A DNA stretch of 64,000 bases from Rhizorhapis sp036570425 (lineage in GTDB: Bacteria > Pseudomonadota > Alphaproteobacteria > Sphingomonadales > Sphingomonadaceae), in contig DATCYF010000017.1 of the NCBI GenBank assembly GCA_036570425.1, positions 119,325-183,324 on the forward strand, given 5' to 3'. The notes beneath the pieces are model-generated. The model saw only the letters and a list, made by a program, of their open reading frames with translations. It was not told the origin of the DNA and made no database searches. This document shows, piece by piece, positions 26,980 to 35,603 of the stretch (positions within the stretch are counted from its first letter, which is position 1; the number at the start of each line of letters is the position of its first letter). Made by a program: the position numbers and the translations under genes.

Positions 26980-27171
26980 TTGGGCCTGAATGATCTCCTT
27001 TTCCGCGAACAGATCGCGATCATGCGGCGCGATGGCGCTCTCGAACCTGCGGAGCGGGATGAACAGGATCGGCTTGTCCGCGCGTTCGGCCCAAGGATCA
27101 AGGCGTCAGGCTACCCGCACCGAGCATATCGTGGTCCCGTATCACTATCCAATATTCACAGGAGTTTATGA
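26980..27171 (+). CDS. Small conserved hypothetical protein (sphingomonad type)
   Basis: About 63 residues beginning GLNDLLFREQIAIMRRDGAL. The likely start is TTG 26980 with GGGAG eight bases upstream; GTG 26965 is the alternative. The first 50 residues resemble a family of short proteins I associate with sphingomonads (LLFREQ-x-A-x-MR, ending PHRAYRGP). No domain or motif of known function is visible, and no membrane segment or signal. It ends where the next small gene begins (ATGATG at 27168-27173). Function unknown. Confidence 0.55.
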   Translation: MGLNDLLFREQIAIMRRDGALEPAERDEQDRLVRAFGPRIKASGYPHRAYRGPVSLSNIHRSL

Positions 27172-27308
27172 TGGCCAAAGCACAAAAGCGCAGCAATCGG
27201 GAAATTCGAAAACCCAAGGCCGTAAAGACCAAGTCTTCAGTCGCGCCGGCGGGCTTGCTGACCATGGCTGTTTCGACGCCCGGTGGATCTTCCAGAAAGA
27301 AGGGCTGA
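27171..27308 (+). CDS. Very small Lys-rich conserved protein (45 aa)
   Basis: MAKAQKRSNREIRKPKAVKT begins a 45-residue basic protein ending GGSSRKKG. AGGAG at 27160-27164 lies six bases before ATG 27171, a good start site. Short proteins starting MAK-x-QKRSNRE-x-KKPK are, as far as I recall, widespread in sphingomonads, where they are annotated as hypothetical. Basic and probably unstructured; nucleic-acid or ribosome association is only a guess. It directly follows the previous small gene. Confidence 0.6.
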   Translation: MAKAQKRSNREIRKPKAVKTKSSVAPAGLLTMAVSTPGGSSRKKG

Positions 27309-27419
27309 CCGACAGGAGGTCGCATGGGTATCCGCCGCGCGCCATATCAATGGCGCACGGCGCCTTTCCTTAAAGCGCTATGCTCACACGCCCTGTTGCT
27401 CTGTTCGCAAGGATACAAC

Positions 27420-27689
27420 ATGCCCATCTCATCAGTTCTATGTCGCACACAGGAAGCCTTGCAACGAGAACGTGCCGCTGGCGCTTCCCTCGATAACGTT
27501 CGGACACAAGCCATTCGGGCGGCGACGGCGTGGGGGCGGGAGGCCGCTTTGGCCGAGCGGCTAGAACAAAATCGCGCCGCCAGCCGGTCAGGCGCGAAAA
27601 CGGTGGTCCGTCACATCGACCTGAGCGATGATCAATCGGAATTGAGGCATTTCAGCGAAAATCCCGATCGCGGATACACGGCCCTCTGA
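27420..27689 (+). CDS. Small conserved hypothetical protein, helical, FSENPDRG terminus
   Basis: 89 residues from ATG 27420 with AAGGA six bases upstream; the frame is open earlier but without an RBS. MPISSVLCRTQEALQRERAA opens a predicted long helix rich in Ala, Arg and Glu (AIRAATAWGREAALAERLEQ), and the protein ends HFSENPDRGYTAL. Proteins with this beginning and FSENPDRG ending are, from memory, a recurring sphingomonad small family without assigned function. Cytoplasmic by appearance. Confidence 0.6.
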   Translation: MPISSVLCRTQEALQRERAAGASLDNVRTQAIRAATAWGREAALAERLEQNRAASRSGAKTVVRHIDLSDDQSELRHFSENPDRGYTAL

Positions 27690-27853
27690 AGCATTATTTG
27701 CAGTTCTCCCGATGACAAACCTCCAAGCGTCGCTGCTCGATGGGGTAGATACCATTGACATGCGGGCTGAGGCAGACCAAGCCGCAAGGGGTTGTGCATC
27801 CTTCATCACAGCCGCCGCGGCATAGCGGTTACCGGCAGCGAGATCGTCAAATC

Positions 27854-28897
27854 ATGTTTTTCCCCCGATATTTCAAGTTTCCGTCGCAAGACATGGCGAT
27901 CGATCTTGGAACGGCGAATACTGTCGTATATCTGCGCGGACGTGGCATCGTGCTCAACGAACCGTCGGTCGTAGCCATCGAAACCCAATATGGCATCAGG
28001 CGAGTCAAAGCGGTCGGCAATGACGCCAAGTTGATGATGGGAAAAACGCCAGATAATATCGAAACCATCAGGCCGTTGCGCGATGGCGTGATTGCGGACA
28101 TCGATGTTGCTGAGCAGATGATCAAATATTTCATCCAGAAGGCGCATGGCGGGCCGAGCCGACTGCCTCGTCGTCCGGAAATCGTGATATGCGTTCCTTC
28201 GCGTTCGACGACAGTGGAACGCCGCGCGATCCGGGACGCGGCATCCAATGCGGGCGCATCACGGGTCCATCTGATTGAGGAGCCGATGGCGGCGGCCATC
28301 GGGGCTGGGATGCCTGTGACCGAACCTTTGGGCGCGATGGTTGTCGACATTGGCGGCGGCACGACGGAAGTGGCGGTTCTGTCCCTGCGGGGACTGGCCT
28401 ACAGCAACTCGGTGCGCGTGGGGGGCGACAAGATGGACGACGCCATTTCTTCCTTTATTCGTCGCCATCACAATCTCCTGATAGGGGAGGCGACGGCCGA
28501 GCGCATCAAGCATCAGATCGGCACAGCCATGGTCCCCGGGGATGGCGTCGGACTGACGCTTGCCGTCAAGGGAAGAGACCTCATCAATGGCGTTCCCAAA
28601 GAGATAATGATTTCCCAGATGGAAATTGCCGAGGCTATCAGCGAGCCGGTCGGACGAATTGTCGATACGGTACGGATTGCGCTGGAAAATACGCAGCCCG
28701 AACTTGCGGCTGACATCGTTGACCAGGGCATCGTCCTGACGGGTGGGGGAGCGCTGCTGCATGGTATGGATACGATCCTGACCGAAGCTTCAGGCCTGCC
28801 TGTTTCCATCGCGGAAAATCCGCTGATCTGCGTTGCGCTTGGCGCGGGTGCAGCGCTTGAGGATCCCGCTTATCAGGGCGTTCTGATGGCGGCATGA
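27854..28897 (+). CDS. mreB: MreB, actin-like cell-shape protein (solitary copy)
   Basis: 347 residues from ATG 27854. MreB forms membrane-associated filaments that guide lateral wall synthesis. Actin-fold motifs are intact: phosphate 1 AIDLGTANTVVYLRGRGI, connect motif EEPMAAAIGAGM, phosphate 2 VVDIGGGTTEVAVLS, adenosine motif VLTGGGALLHGMD. The short amphipathic-like N-terminus (MFFPRYFKF) fits membrane binding. Unusually it is not followed by mreC and mreD; the next genes are unrelated. It is therefore either a second, divergent MreB or a displaced one. RBS is weak. Confidence 0.92.
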   Translation: MFFPRYFKFPSQDMAIDLGTANTVVYLRGRGIVLNEPSVVAIETQYGIRRVKAVGNDAKLMMGKTPDNIETIRPLRDGVIADIDVAEQMIKYFIQKAHGGPSRLPRRPEIVICVPSRSTTVERRAIRDAASNAGASRVHLIEEPMAAAIGAGMPVTEPLGAMVVDIGGGTTEVAVLSLRGLAYSNSVRVGGDKMDDAISSFIRRHHNLLIGEATAERIKHQIGTAMVPGDGVGLTLAVKGRDLINGVPKEIMISQMEIAEAISEPVGRIVDTVRIALENTQPELAADIVDQGIVLTGGGALLHGMDTILTEASGLPVSIAENPLICVALGAGAALEDPAYQGVLMAA

Positions 28898-28979
28898 TCG
28901 TCACGTTCGCTGGCTTCACCGTGACTTGGCGATCCGTTGAGGGGCCGGTCGACCATTAGCGTTCGATACGCCCTGCCAG

Positions 28980-29453
28980 TCACTGCTTTTCTTGAATGGA
29001 TCTGCGCAGGCGGACCAGCACCTCGTCAAGCGTGGCAAGAAAGCGGGATCGATCACTCTTTGTAAAAGGAGGAGGGCCGCCGATGGCCTCTCCACCAGCG
29101 CGGAGGTCGGCCATGATAGCCCTCGTGGCGATAGCGGAGCCGATCGAGTTGGGGGTAAACGGCTTGCCATTTGGCGCAATGACGCTGGCCCCTGCCTTGA
29201 GACAGCGGTCGGCGAGCAGAATATCGGCGGTGATGACGACCGCCGTGGAACTCGCGCGTTCCGCGATCCAGTCATCGGCGGCATCGAAGCCGGACCCCAC
29301 CACGATCCGCGTGACAAGCGGATGGACAGGTACGCGCATCATCATATTGCTGACGATGGAGACGCGCACCTCGTGGCGGAAGGCGACTTTGTACACCTCT
29401 TCCTTCACCGGGCACGCATCTGCGTCCACGAATATGTGGCGGGTGTCGATCAT
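28980..29453 (-). CDS. YaiI/YqxD family (DUF188) protein
   Basis: 157 residues with the family signature FVDADACPVKEEVYKVA at the N-terminus and VITADILLADRCLKAGASVI, APNG, and ATRAIMADLR further on. DUF188 proteins have a PIN/NYN-like fold with conserved acidic residues (DADACP, D in TADIPLA-type motif), suggestive of a nuclease, but the function is unproven. Length is normal for the family. It is convergent with mreB, 82 bp away. The Shine-Dalgarno sequence is poor. Confidence 0.9.
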   Translation of the reverse strand: MIDTRHIFVDADACPVKEEVYKVAFRHEVRVSIVSNMMMRVPVHPLVTRIVVGSGFDAADDWIAERASSTAVVITADILLADRCLKAGASVIAPNGKPFTPNSIGSAIATRAIMADLRAGGEAIGGPPPFTKSDRSRFLATLDEVLVRLRRSIQEKQ

Positions 29454-29483
29454 CTCAGGCTTTCACCTGTGTGAGCGGCGAGC

Positions 29484-29693
29484 TTATTTGGTCGCGTACT
29501 GGCCTGTTTCAGCGCCGAAATGTTCGCGCGCGAAAGCCTTGGCTGCGGTAGCGGTCTTGAACTTCTCATCCTGAAGCGTCGCGGTGACCAGCGGATATCC
29601 TTGCGAATTATAACGCGTATTGCGGACGGTCAGCCGGAAAAAACCTTCCTCATCCTTGTTGACGAGAAATGGGCGTACAGCTTCTCTGGACAT
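29484..29693 (-). CDS. Small conserved hypothetical protein (69 aa)
   Basis: MSREAVRPFLVNKDEEGFFR opens a 69-residue protein with alternating strands (FRLTVRNTRYNSQGYPLVTA) and a C-terminal helix (ATAAKAFAREHFGAETGQY). AGGAAG lies seven bases before the ATG at 29693, supporting a real gene. It probably precedes the DUF188 gene on the same strand. No known domain; function unknown. Confidence 0.6.
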   Translation of the reverse strand: MSREAVRPFLVNKDEEGFFRLTVRNTRYNSQGYPLVTATLQDEKFKTATAAKAFAREHFGAETGQYATK

Positions 29694-30107
29694 ATGTTTT
29701 CTTCCTGCAATAATTGACGTGCCCTGAATTCAAAAGCAGGCAAGATGAAGAAATCATCTGTCGCGATTATCGGGCAAACGGAATATCCGGCGATGATTGG
29801 AGCCATTCCTGGCGTGGCAAAACAGCCGAGCGGTTACCGTATTTCCCGACATTGCACCAAGTTCTTCGAAAAGTCCAGAGCAGCGGTAAATGAGGTCAAT
29901 CGGCTTTCCTTTTATGCCATGGCTAATGATCCTTCGCTGCGTCTTTGCATTTCTCGTCCATATCGCCTATATGAGAACGGCTGACGTCGCCTGCGACGGA
30001 TATATTGGGCCTATTTGGGTCCCCTTTGTCCCTTTCTAGCCTCGCCGAAGCCGGGATGCACCGCTGTTGGTGTATGCCCGTCATAATATGGGAACAAGGA
30101 TATCCAT
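29694..30107. other. Intergenic region upstream of the cold-shock gene
   Basis: 414 bp. It contains one open frame (29745-29984, plus strand, 79 codons beginning MKKSSVAIIGQTEY) with poor RBS and no recognisable family; I do not count it as a gene. The last 100 bp should hold the promoter and 5' leader of the cold-shock gene, since such genes usually have long regulated leaders. No distinct motif is certain. Confidence 0.4.
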
Positions 30108-30314
30108 ATGATCACCGGAACCGTTAAATTTTTCAACACAGACAAGGGTTATGGCTTCATTGCGCCGGAAGGTGGCGGCGATGATGCGTTCGTCCATATC
30201 TCTGCGGTAGAACGGGCGGGTATGCACACGCTCAACAAGGATCAGCGCGTATCTTACGAGCTTGAGACTGACCGTCGTGGCAAGACGTCTGCCGTCAACC
30301 TGACGGCTGCCTGA
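30108..30314 (+). CDS. Cold-shock protein (CspA family)
   Basis: 68 residues covering a single cold-shock OB fold. RNP1 is KGYGFIAPEG and RNP2 is DAFVHISAV, both intact; MITGTVKFFNTDKGYGF is the classic N-terminus. These proteins bind single-stranded RNA/DNA and melt RNA secondary structure at low temperature or in stationary phase. AAGGA lies upstream of ATG 30108. A clear hairpin terminator follows at 30325, and the DUF6481 gene lies beyond it. Confidence 0.96.
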   Translation: MITGTVKFFNTDKGYGFIAPEGGGDDAFVHISAVERAGMHTLNKDQRVSYELETDRRGKTSAVNLTAA

Positions 30315-30324
30315 CGAATCCATG

Positions 30325-30358
30325 AGGGTGCGGCGATCCTGAGGGGTGGCCGCACCCT
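30325..30358 (+). terminator. Hairpin terminator of the cold-shock gene
   Basis: Perfect 10-bp stem AGGGTGCGGC (30325-30334) / GCCGCACCCT (30349-30358), 14-nt loop, 10 bp after the stop codon. The T tract is short (TTA), so termination may be partial. Confidence 0.75.
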
Positions 30359-30424
30359 TACCCTATGCCGCCGTGGCGGCTGACCCGATCATGACGGCAT
30401 TAGGCCAAGAGAGTTTCGCTGAAT

Positions 30425-30754
30425 ATGGCATCGTACAAAGACCCCGGCTTTGAGGAACGCGTAGCGCTTGCCAAACATGCCAGGCAGAAAGCGCTGGATC
30501 AGTTGCGGGCCAAGCCGCCTGTAGACGAAGCCGTTCTTGCCGAGCGCAAGGCAGCACGTCTTGTGCGCGAAGAGGCCGAAGCTGCAGCGCGTATCGCCAA
30601 GTTGGCGGCCAGAGAGAAGGCCAAGGCCGACAAGCGGGCACAAGCCGCGGAGGCCGAAGCTGCCGCGATGCGTCCCGTTATGACCGAAGCAGAAAAGAAA
30701 GCGGCACGCGATGCGCGCTATGCAGCGCGGAAGAAAGCGAAGTCGTCCAGATGA
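30425..30754 (+). CDS. DUF6481 family protein
   Basis: 109 residues, highly charged and almost entirely helical: MASYKDPGFEERVALAKHAR, then KPPVDEAVLAERKAARLVRE, then Ala/Glu/Lys repeats to a basic end AARYAARKKAKSSR-like (actual DARYAARKKAKSSR). This matches the DUF6481 pattern (FKDPxFxERxAxAxxAR) of alphaproteobacteria, often found next to cold-shock protein genes. A coiled-coil, possibly nucleic-acid-binding protein; function unknown. It lies just past the terminator of the cold-shock gene and could be expressed by read-through. Confidence 0.75.
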   Translation: MASYKDPGFEERVALAKHARQKALDQLRAKPPVDEAVLAERKAARLVREEAEAAARIAKLAAREKAKADKRAQAAEAEAAAMRPVMTEAEKKAARDARYAARKKAKSSR

Positions 30755-30770
30755 TCCTTAAGGGCCATCC

Positions 30771-31451
30771 ATGGTCCCCCGGTTACTGATCGACAGGTCT
30801 GCGATCCCCGGCGAAGGCGGTGAACTGCGCCTGATGCAACGGGGTTCAGAATTTTCGATAATGCTCGGTAACAACGAGTTGATGAACAGTCGTCTCAGCG
30901 GCTCGGAAGAAGCGCTGGCTACACTGTCCTGCGGAAAAATTCTGCCGCGCCCGCAACCGCAGATGCTGATCGGCGGGCTGGGCATGGGCTTTACGCTTCG
31001 GGCCGCGTTGGCGTCCCTCGGCAGCGATGCGTCGATCACTGTGGCCGAACTGGTGCCCGCAGTCGTCTCATGGGCGCAGGGCCCGATGGCGCATATCTTT
31101 GGGGAAAGCCTTTCGGACCCTCGTGTCAACATCCGTGTGACGGACGTAGCTCATCTGATAAGCGCGTCCTCGGCCAATTATGATGCCATTTTGCTTGATG
31201 TGGACAATGGTCCCGACGGCCTGACCCGCAAAGCCAATGACGGTCTTTACAGCTTTACCGGGCTGAAAGCTGCCGAAAGGGCGCTGCGCCCCGGCGGCGT
31301 GCTGGCGATATGGTCATCAGCACCCGACAGTGCGTTTTCCCAACGGCTACGCCAAACCGGCTTCCATGTGGAAGAGGTTGTGGAGCGTGCCCGAGGCGGT
31401 AGGGGCGGGGCGCGGCATATAATCTGGCTCGCGACAAAAGCAGCAAATTAA
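30771..31451 (+). CDS. Spermidine/spermine synthase-like SAM-fold protein
   Basis: 226 residues. The Rossmann-fold nucleotide site appears as MLIGGLGMGFTLRAAL (residues ~65-80), followed by ITVAELVPAVVSWAQGP and the acidic YDAILLDVDNGPDGLTR, the arrangement seen in spermidine synthase homologues. The aspartate pair of true aminopropyltransferases is only partly kept (DVDNGPD), so it may not make spermidine. Similar short proteins are common in proteobacteria. It starts 17 bp after the DUF6481 gene, in the same direction. Confidence 0.75.
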   Translation: MVPRLLIDRSAIPGEGGELRLMQRGSEFSIMLGNNELMNSRLSGSEEALATLSCGKILPRPQPQMLIGGLGMGFTLRAALASLGSDASITVAELVPAVVSWAQGPMAHIFGESLSDPRVNIRVTDVAHLISASSANYDAILLDVDNGPDGLTRKANDGLYSFTGLKAAERALRPGGVLAIWSSAPDSAFSQRLRQTGFHVEEVVERARGGRGGARHIIWLATKAAN

Positions 31452-31480
31452 TTCCGACGAACCCCTGAAGGTAGTCGAAA

Positions 31481-31744
31481 TCAGGATTGGTCTGAGATCG
31501 CTTCCCCTCCTGCTTCTTCCTCCAGCAGCACTGCCGAATCGCCGTTTGCGGAAAGCCTGATTTTGTTTCCCTCGACGGCAGCGATCAATCCGGTCGACAG
31601 ATAATGATGATGGTCCTGGTGAGAACCGCTGTCGGCTTTAGTAAGCTTGATGCGATGTTCTTCCACCTTGTCGACGGTTCCAATGTGGACTCCATCGGCG
31701 CCGATCACTTCCATATGTTCACGAATTTGGCTCAAGTCCGTCAT
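31481..31744 (-). CDS. DUF2171 domain protein
   Basis: 87 residues. IREHMEVIGADGVHIGTVDK is the DUF2171 core, a PRC-barrel-like beta fold, followed by DHHHYLSTGLIAAVEGNKI. Proteins of this type are common in sphingomonads and are often stress-induced; the molecular role is unknown. The Asp/His run HQDHHHYL could bind metal. GGAGAACG upstream of ATG 31744 is a reasonable RBS. Convergent with the spermidine-synthase-like gene. Confidence 0.85.
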   Translation of the reverse strand: MTDLSQIREHMEVIGADGVHIGTVDKVEEHRIKLTKADSGSHQDHHHYLSTGLIAAVEGNKIRLSANGDSAVLLEEEAGGEAISDQS

Positions 31745-31849
31745 GCTCGTTCTCCTGATATCGTTTCCGCTGAACGATCAGAATGCCGGTTCGATCCCGC
31801 TATAGGAAGTTCACAACTAGCCGGCTGCCTGCGGAGCCCACTGTCGTGG

Positions 31850-32824
31850 TCATTCTACGCGGGCCGCGCTCGCGGCTGCGGTCGACGACGCCGTGGCCTC
31901 ACGGATCAGGCCACGCAGCCACGTTAGTCCCGCGTCCTTCCCCTGTTTTCTATGCCACAGCATCGCCAAGTCTATGCCTTCGTCCTTATCGTCCGGCTCA
32001 ATGATAACAAGCGAGTCGCGGTTCGCGTTTTTCAGCGCGAAGAAACGTGGAACCTGAGCGACTAAGTCAGTTCGTCCCACAATCGCGGTTGCGGTCAGCG
32101 CATCGTACACCGTGGCCGCAATGGGATCGCCGGCCTCGGATGAAGACGAGCCATCTGGACCGAGCCCTGCAACGACCCGCCGCTCCAGGCCGCCCTCGGA
32201 CAGAATGGCACTGGCCCCGTCAAACGACTTTCCCACTGCAATCGCGAGCCGTGGATGCGTGGCGATCTGCGCCAAGCTGACTGGAGGGCGAGCAACCGGA
32301 TTGTGCACGCTCGCAATCCAGACGAGTTCTTCGCGATACAGCGGTTCCAATATTGTGCGGGCGGGCACCTTCCCGAAGGCGCCGAGCGCCAGGTCTACCG
32401 CTCCCTCATCAAGCGCAGCGGCCAGATCAGAGCCGGGAACGACAATGCGGAATGAAACGCCCGGCGCTATGGCGCGGGCCCGGGCCATGATGTCGGGAAT
32501 CAACAGGGCGCAGAAATAGGAACCTGCGCTGATTGCAAAGCGTCGTTTCGCAGTTGCCGGATCGAACAGTGATGGCGACAGTGCGTCGCGAAATTGGAGC
32601 AGGCCTTGGCGTATGCCGGGCGCGATCTCAATCGCCCTGGCCGTCGGCTGCAGGCCCCCGGAGACGCGAACGAACAGCGGATCGCCAACCGATTGGCGCA
32701 ACCGCGCGAGAGCATGGCTGATCGCGGATTGTGTCAGGCCCAGCCGATTTGCGGTCCGTGTGACGCTGCGCTGTTCAATGAGCGTGTCGAATATGCGCAG
32801 AAGATTGAGATCCAGTTCGTTCAT
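31850..32824 (-). CDS. LysR-family regulator
   Basis: 324 residues. The N-terminal winged helix is typical (LDLNLLRIFDTLIEQRSVTR, then TQSAISHALARLRQSVGDPL), followed by a two-lobed substrate-binding domain (RRFAISAGSYFCALLIPDIM, VDLALGAFGKVPARTI). The C-terminal 30 residues are Ala/Ser-rich. It is divergent from the EmrAB-type efflux operon and very probably controls it in response to an effluxed or aromatic compound. An inverted repeat overlaps its start codon. Confidence 0.93.
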   Translation of the reverse strand: MNELDLNLLRIFDTLIEQRSVTRTANRLGLTQSAISHALARLRQSVGDPLFVRVSGGLQPTARAIEIAPGIRQGLLQFRDALSPSLFDPATAKRRFAISAGSYFCALLIPDIMARARAIAPGVSFRIVVPGSDLAAALDEGAVDLALGAFGKVPARTILEPLYREELVWIASVHNPVARPPVSLAQIATHPRLAIAVGKSFDGASAILSEGGLERRVVAGLGPDGSSSSEAGDPIAATVYDALTATAIVGRTDLVAQVPRFFALKNANRDSLVIIEPDDKDEGIDLAMLWHRKQGKDAGLTWLRGLIREATASSTAAASAARVE

Positions 32825-32837
32825 GAATGACGTTCAT
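32823..32837. promoter_or_regulatory. Possible LysR-type operator between regulator and efflux operon
   Basis: ATGAA-TGACG-TTCAT, a 5-bp inverted repeat in a 15-bp site overlapping the LysR start codon. Its position in the 90-bp divergent intergenic region fits an autoregulatory site; short LysR boxes often look like this. The assignment is tentative. Confidence 0.35.
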
Positions 32838-32913
32838 ATCTCATCTGCCAAAAAGTCATTCGATTTCTTTTCTGCACCGCACTACCGCACGTTTGCGTCC
32901 GAAGACGACAATT

Positions 32914-34074
32914 ATGAGGACATCAAACGTGACCAGAATGTCACAGAATTTTAATTCGAAAGGCCAGATTGAGGGTCACGACGTCCTGGGCGACGAATTG
33001 ATCGAGGAAGAAGAAACACTGATGCGAGGGGCCAAGGTTCGCAAGCCCCTGCTAATCGCGGCCCCGGTGGTGGTTCTGATCGTGGCGCTATTCGTCTATC
33101 TTCATGGCGGCCGCTATGAAACCACGGACAATGCCTATCTTCAATCCGGTCTGATTTCGGTTTCATCGAACGTCGGCGGACAAGTCATATCAGTCGATGT
33201 CCGGGAAAATGAGACGGTTGAGAAGGGCGATGTCCTTTTCCGGATCGATCCCAGATCATATCAGACCGCAGTGGATGAGGCCGAAGCCCAGCTTGCTGCG
33301 GCCAGAACGCAGGTTCATTCGCTGCGCGCCAACTTCCATGAGCACGAGGCGGAGACCAAGGCCGCCGAGAACCGGCTCCATTACGCTGAGGGCGAAGCCG
33401 CAAGGCAGAAGGAATTGCTGGCCGAAGGCATCTCGTCCCAGGCCCAATATGATCAGGCGGTGCTTGCCGTCCAGACAGCAAAACAGTCCATCCAGACGGC
33501 GCGACAGCAAAGCGAGAGTGTCCGGGCGACATTATCGGGCCATGTCGATGCACCCGCTGAACAGCAGCCGGAGGTGCAGCGGGCACAGGCAGCGTTGGAT
33601 CGTGCGCTGCTCAATCTTGGTTATACCACTGTGCGGGCTCCCCAAGCAGGCATTGTCACCAAGGTTAATCAATTGCAGGTCGGCGATTTCGTCAGCGCGT
33701 CCAGGCCGGTGTTCACTCTGGTCGGACAGCGCCTTTGGGTAGAAGGCAACTTCAAGGAAAATCAGTTGCGCTATATGCGCCTCGGCCAACATGCCGAGTT
33801 CAAAGTCGATGCTTTTCCCGACCTTGAACTCAAGGGACATGTGGAGAGTTTCAGCCCGGGCACCGGGAACAGCTTTTCGCTGCTCCCTCCGGAGAATGCG
33901 ACCGGCAACTGGGTCAAGGTGGTGCAGCGGCTGCCGGTGGAGTTTGTTATAGATAAAGTGCCTGCAGGCATTCCGCTGCATGCGGGGCTCAGTGTAGAAG
34001 TCACCGTCGATACGGGGCATCAACGTCACATCTTCGGCTCGGATACGGCGCCCGTGACCCCCGCAGCGCGATGA
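32914..34074 (+). CDS. HlyD/EmrA-type membrane-fusion protein
   Basis: About 386 residues. One inner-membrane helix (KPLLIAAPVVVLIVALFVYL) anchors it. The beta-barrel/lipoyl part begins at YETTDNAYLQSGLISVSSNV and continues GQVISVDVRENETVEKGDVL. A long coiled coil follows (AEAQLAAARTQVHSLRANFH), then the second lipoyl half TTVRAPQAGIVTKVNQLQVG. It bridges the MFS pump to the outer-membrane channel. The start is uncertain: ATG 32914, GTG 32929 (GAGG nine bases before) or ATG 32938. Its stop overlaps the pump gene (ATGA), so the two are translationally coupled. Confidence 0.93.
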   Translation: MRTSNVTRMSQNFNSKGQIEGHDVLGDELIEEEETLMRGAKVRKPLLIAAPVVVLIVALFVYLHGGRYETTDNAYLQSGLISVSSNVGGQVISVDVRENETVEKGDVLFRIDPRSYQTAVDEAEAQLAAARTQVHSLRANFHEHEAETKAAENRLHYAEGEAARQKELLAEGISSQAQYDQAVLAVQTAKQSIQTARQQSESVRATLSGHVDAPAEQQPEVQRAQAALDRALLNLGYTTVRAPQAGIVTKVNQLQVGDFVSASRPVFTLVGQRLWVEGNFKENQLRYMRLGQHAEFKVDAFPDLELKGHVESFSPGTGNSFSLLPPENATGNWVKVVQRLPVEFVIDKVPAGIPLHAGLSVEVTVDTGHQRHIFGSDTAPVTPAAR

Positions 34075-35597
34075 CCCCTGCCTATCCCCAACCGGGCACC
34101 CGGCGGCTGATCACCATGTCGATCATGGCGGCATCCATGATGAATTCGCTCGATAGTACGATCGCCAATGTCGCCCTGCCGCACATTCAGGGAAGCGTTT
34201 CGGCATCGCAAGAGCAGATCACCTGGGTGCTGACCTCCTACATCGTTGCTGCCGCCATCTTTACGCCGCTCACCGGCTGGTTGGCAGGGCGTTTCGGCCG
34301 TAAGAGGCTCATCCAGTTCTCTATCGTTGGCTTCACCCTTGCATCGGGGCTGTGTGGGATCGCTACGAACCTTAGCGAGTTGGTGATCTTCCGCCTGCTG
34401 CAGGGCGTTTTCGGTGCTGCCCTGGTTCCGATGAGTCAGGCGATCCTGCTCGATATCAACCCGCCGGAACGTCATGGCCCTGCAATGGCGATCTGGGGCA
34501 TGGGTACGGTGCTTGGTCCCATCATCGGACCTGCGCTTGGCGGCTGGCTCACCGACAATTTGACCTGGCGTTGGGTGTTCTACATCAATCTGCCGATCGG
34601 CATTCTCGCTTTTCTGGGCACGTCTGCTTTTCTCAGTGAAACGCGTGACGCCGAGCGATTCAAGCTTGATCTGGTGGGTTTCGTCACGCTTGCGCTCGCC
34701 ATTGGAGCGTTGCAGATGATGCTGGACAGGGGGCAGCAGAAAGACTGGTTCTCATCACTGGAAATCTGCATCGAAGCGGCGGCATCTGCATTCTTCCTGT
34801 ACCTTTTTGTCGTCCACATTCTGACAACACGTCGACCCTTCATCCATCTGGCGCTGCTCAAGGATCGCAATTTCCTTTTTGGATCCTTGCTGGGATTTTT
34901 TCTTGGCGTACTGGTTTTTTCGGTGCTGGCGCTTCTTCCGCCGATGCTGGAAGGGCTGATGGGCTATCCGGTCGTGCTCACTGGCCTTGTTACCGCACCG
35001 CGCGGCATAGGAACGATGATCGCGATGGTCGTTGTTGGTCCCATGATCAAGAGAGTCGATGCACGTTACCTGATCCTCGCCGGACTCCTGCTGAGTGCAT
35101 ATTCATTATACATGATGTCCGGCTTTTCGCTTGGTATGGACGAAATGTTGATCATCGAATCCGGGTTCATACAGGGGCTGGGCACTGGCCTCATGTTCGT
35201 GCCGCTGTCCACAATCGCATTCGCTACGCTGGAGAGCCGCTTTCGCAACGAGGGTGCGGCGATGTTCACCCTGATCCGCAATATTGGATCGGCCATCGGA
35301 ATTTCGGCGCTGCAGGCTATGACGGTCCGCAACGCCTCTACTGTTCATTCGCGGCTGGTCGAAGGAATCCGGCCTGATAATCCCGCCCTTTCCATTGCGG
35401 CGCCTGGATTTGACTTCAATGTGCCGGAAAGTGTGGCACGCATGAATGCTGAGATTACTCGGCAGGCGTCGATGGTGTCTTATATCGACGCCTTCTGGTT
35501 CCTCTTCATCGTGTCTCTGGCCGTGGCACCAATGGTCCTGTTGATGCGCCGCCAGCGGGGCACTGGTGATGAACGCACCACGATGCATCTGGATTGA
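34071..35597 (+). CDS. EmrB/QacA-type MFS drug transporter (DHA2, 14 TM)
   Basis: 508 residues with about 14 hydrophobic helices. DHA2 signatures: SIMAASMMNSLDSTIANVAL in helix 1, LAGRFGRKRLIQFS (loop motif A), WGMGTVLGPIIGPALGGWLT (motif C), WRWVFYINLPIGILAF. It exports drugs, bile-type detergents or aromatic acids using proton motive force. It overlaps the HlyD-type gene by four bases and is followed after six bases by the NodT-family channel, so the three form one complete tripartite pump. Confidence 0.95.
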   Translation: MTPAYPQPGTRRLITMSIMAASMMNSLDSTIANVALPHIQGSVSASQEQITWVLTSYIVAAAIFTPLTGWLAGRFGRKRLIQFSIVGFTLASGLCGIATNLSELVIFRLLQGVFGAALVPMSQAILLDINPPERHGPAMAIWGMGTVLGPIIGPALGGWLTDNLTWRWVFYINLPIGILAFLGTSAFLSETRDAERFKLDLVGFVTLALAIGALQMMLDRGQQKDWFSSLEICIEAAASAFFLYLFVVHILTTRRPFIHLALLKDRNFLFGSLLGFFLGVLVFSVLALLPPMLEGLMGYPVVLTGLVTAPRGIGTMIAMVVVGPMIKRVDARYLILAGLLLSAYSLYMMSGFSLGMDEMLIIESGFIQGLGTGLMFVPLSTIAFATLESRFRNEGAAMFTLIRNIGSAIGISALQAMTVRNASTVHSRLVEGIRPDNPALSIAAPGFDFNVPESVARMNAEITRQASMVSYIDAFWFLFIVSLAVAPMVLLMRRQRGTGDERTTMHLD

Positions 35598-35603
35598 CTT
35601 GAT

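Noticed and set aside
29745..29984. 79-codon ORF upstream of the cold-shock gene
   Set aside because: Poor ribosome-binding site, no recognisable family, and it lies where the cold-shock promoter and leader are expected.
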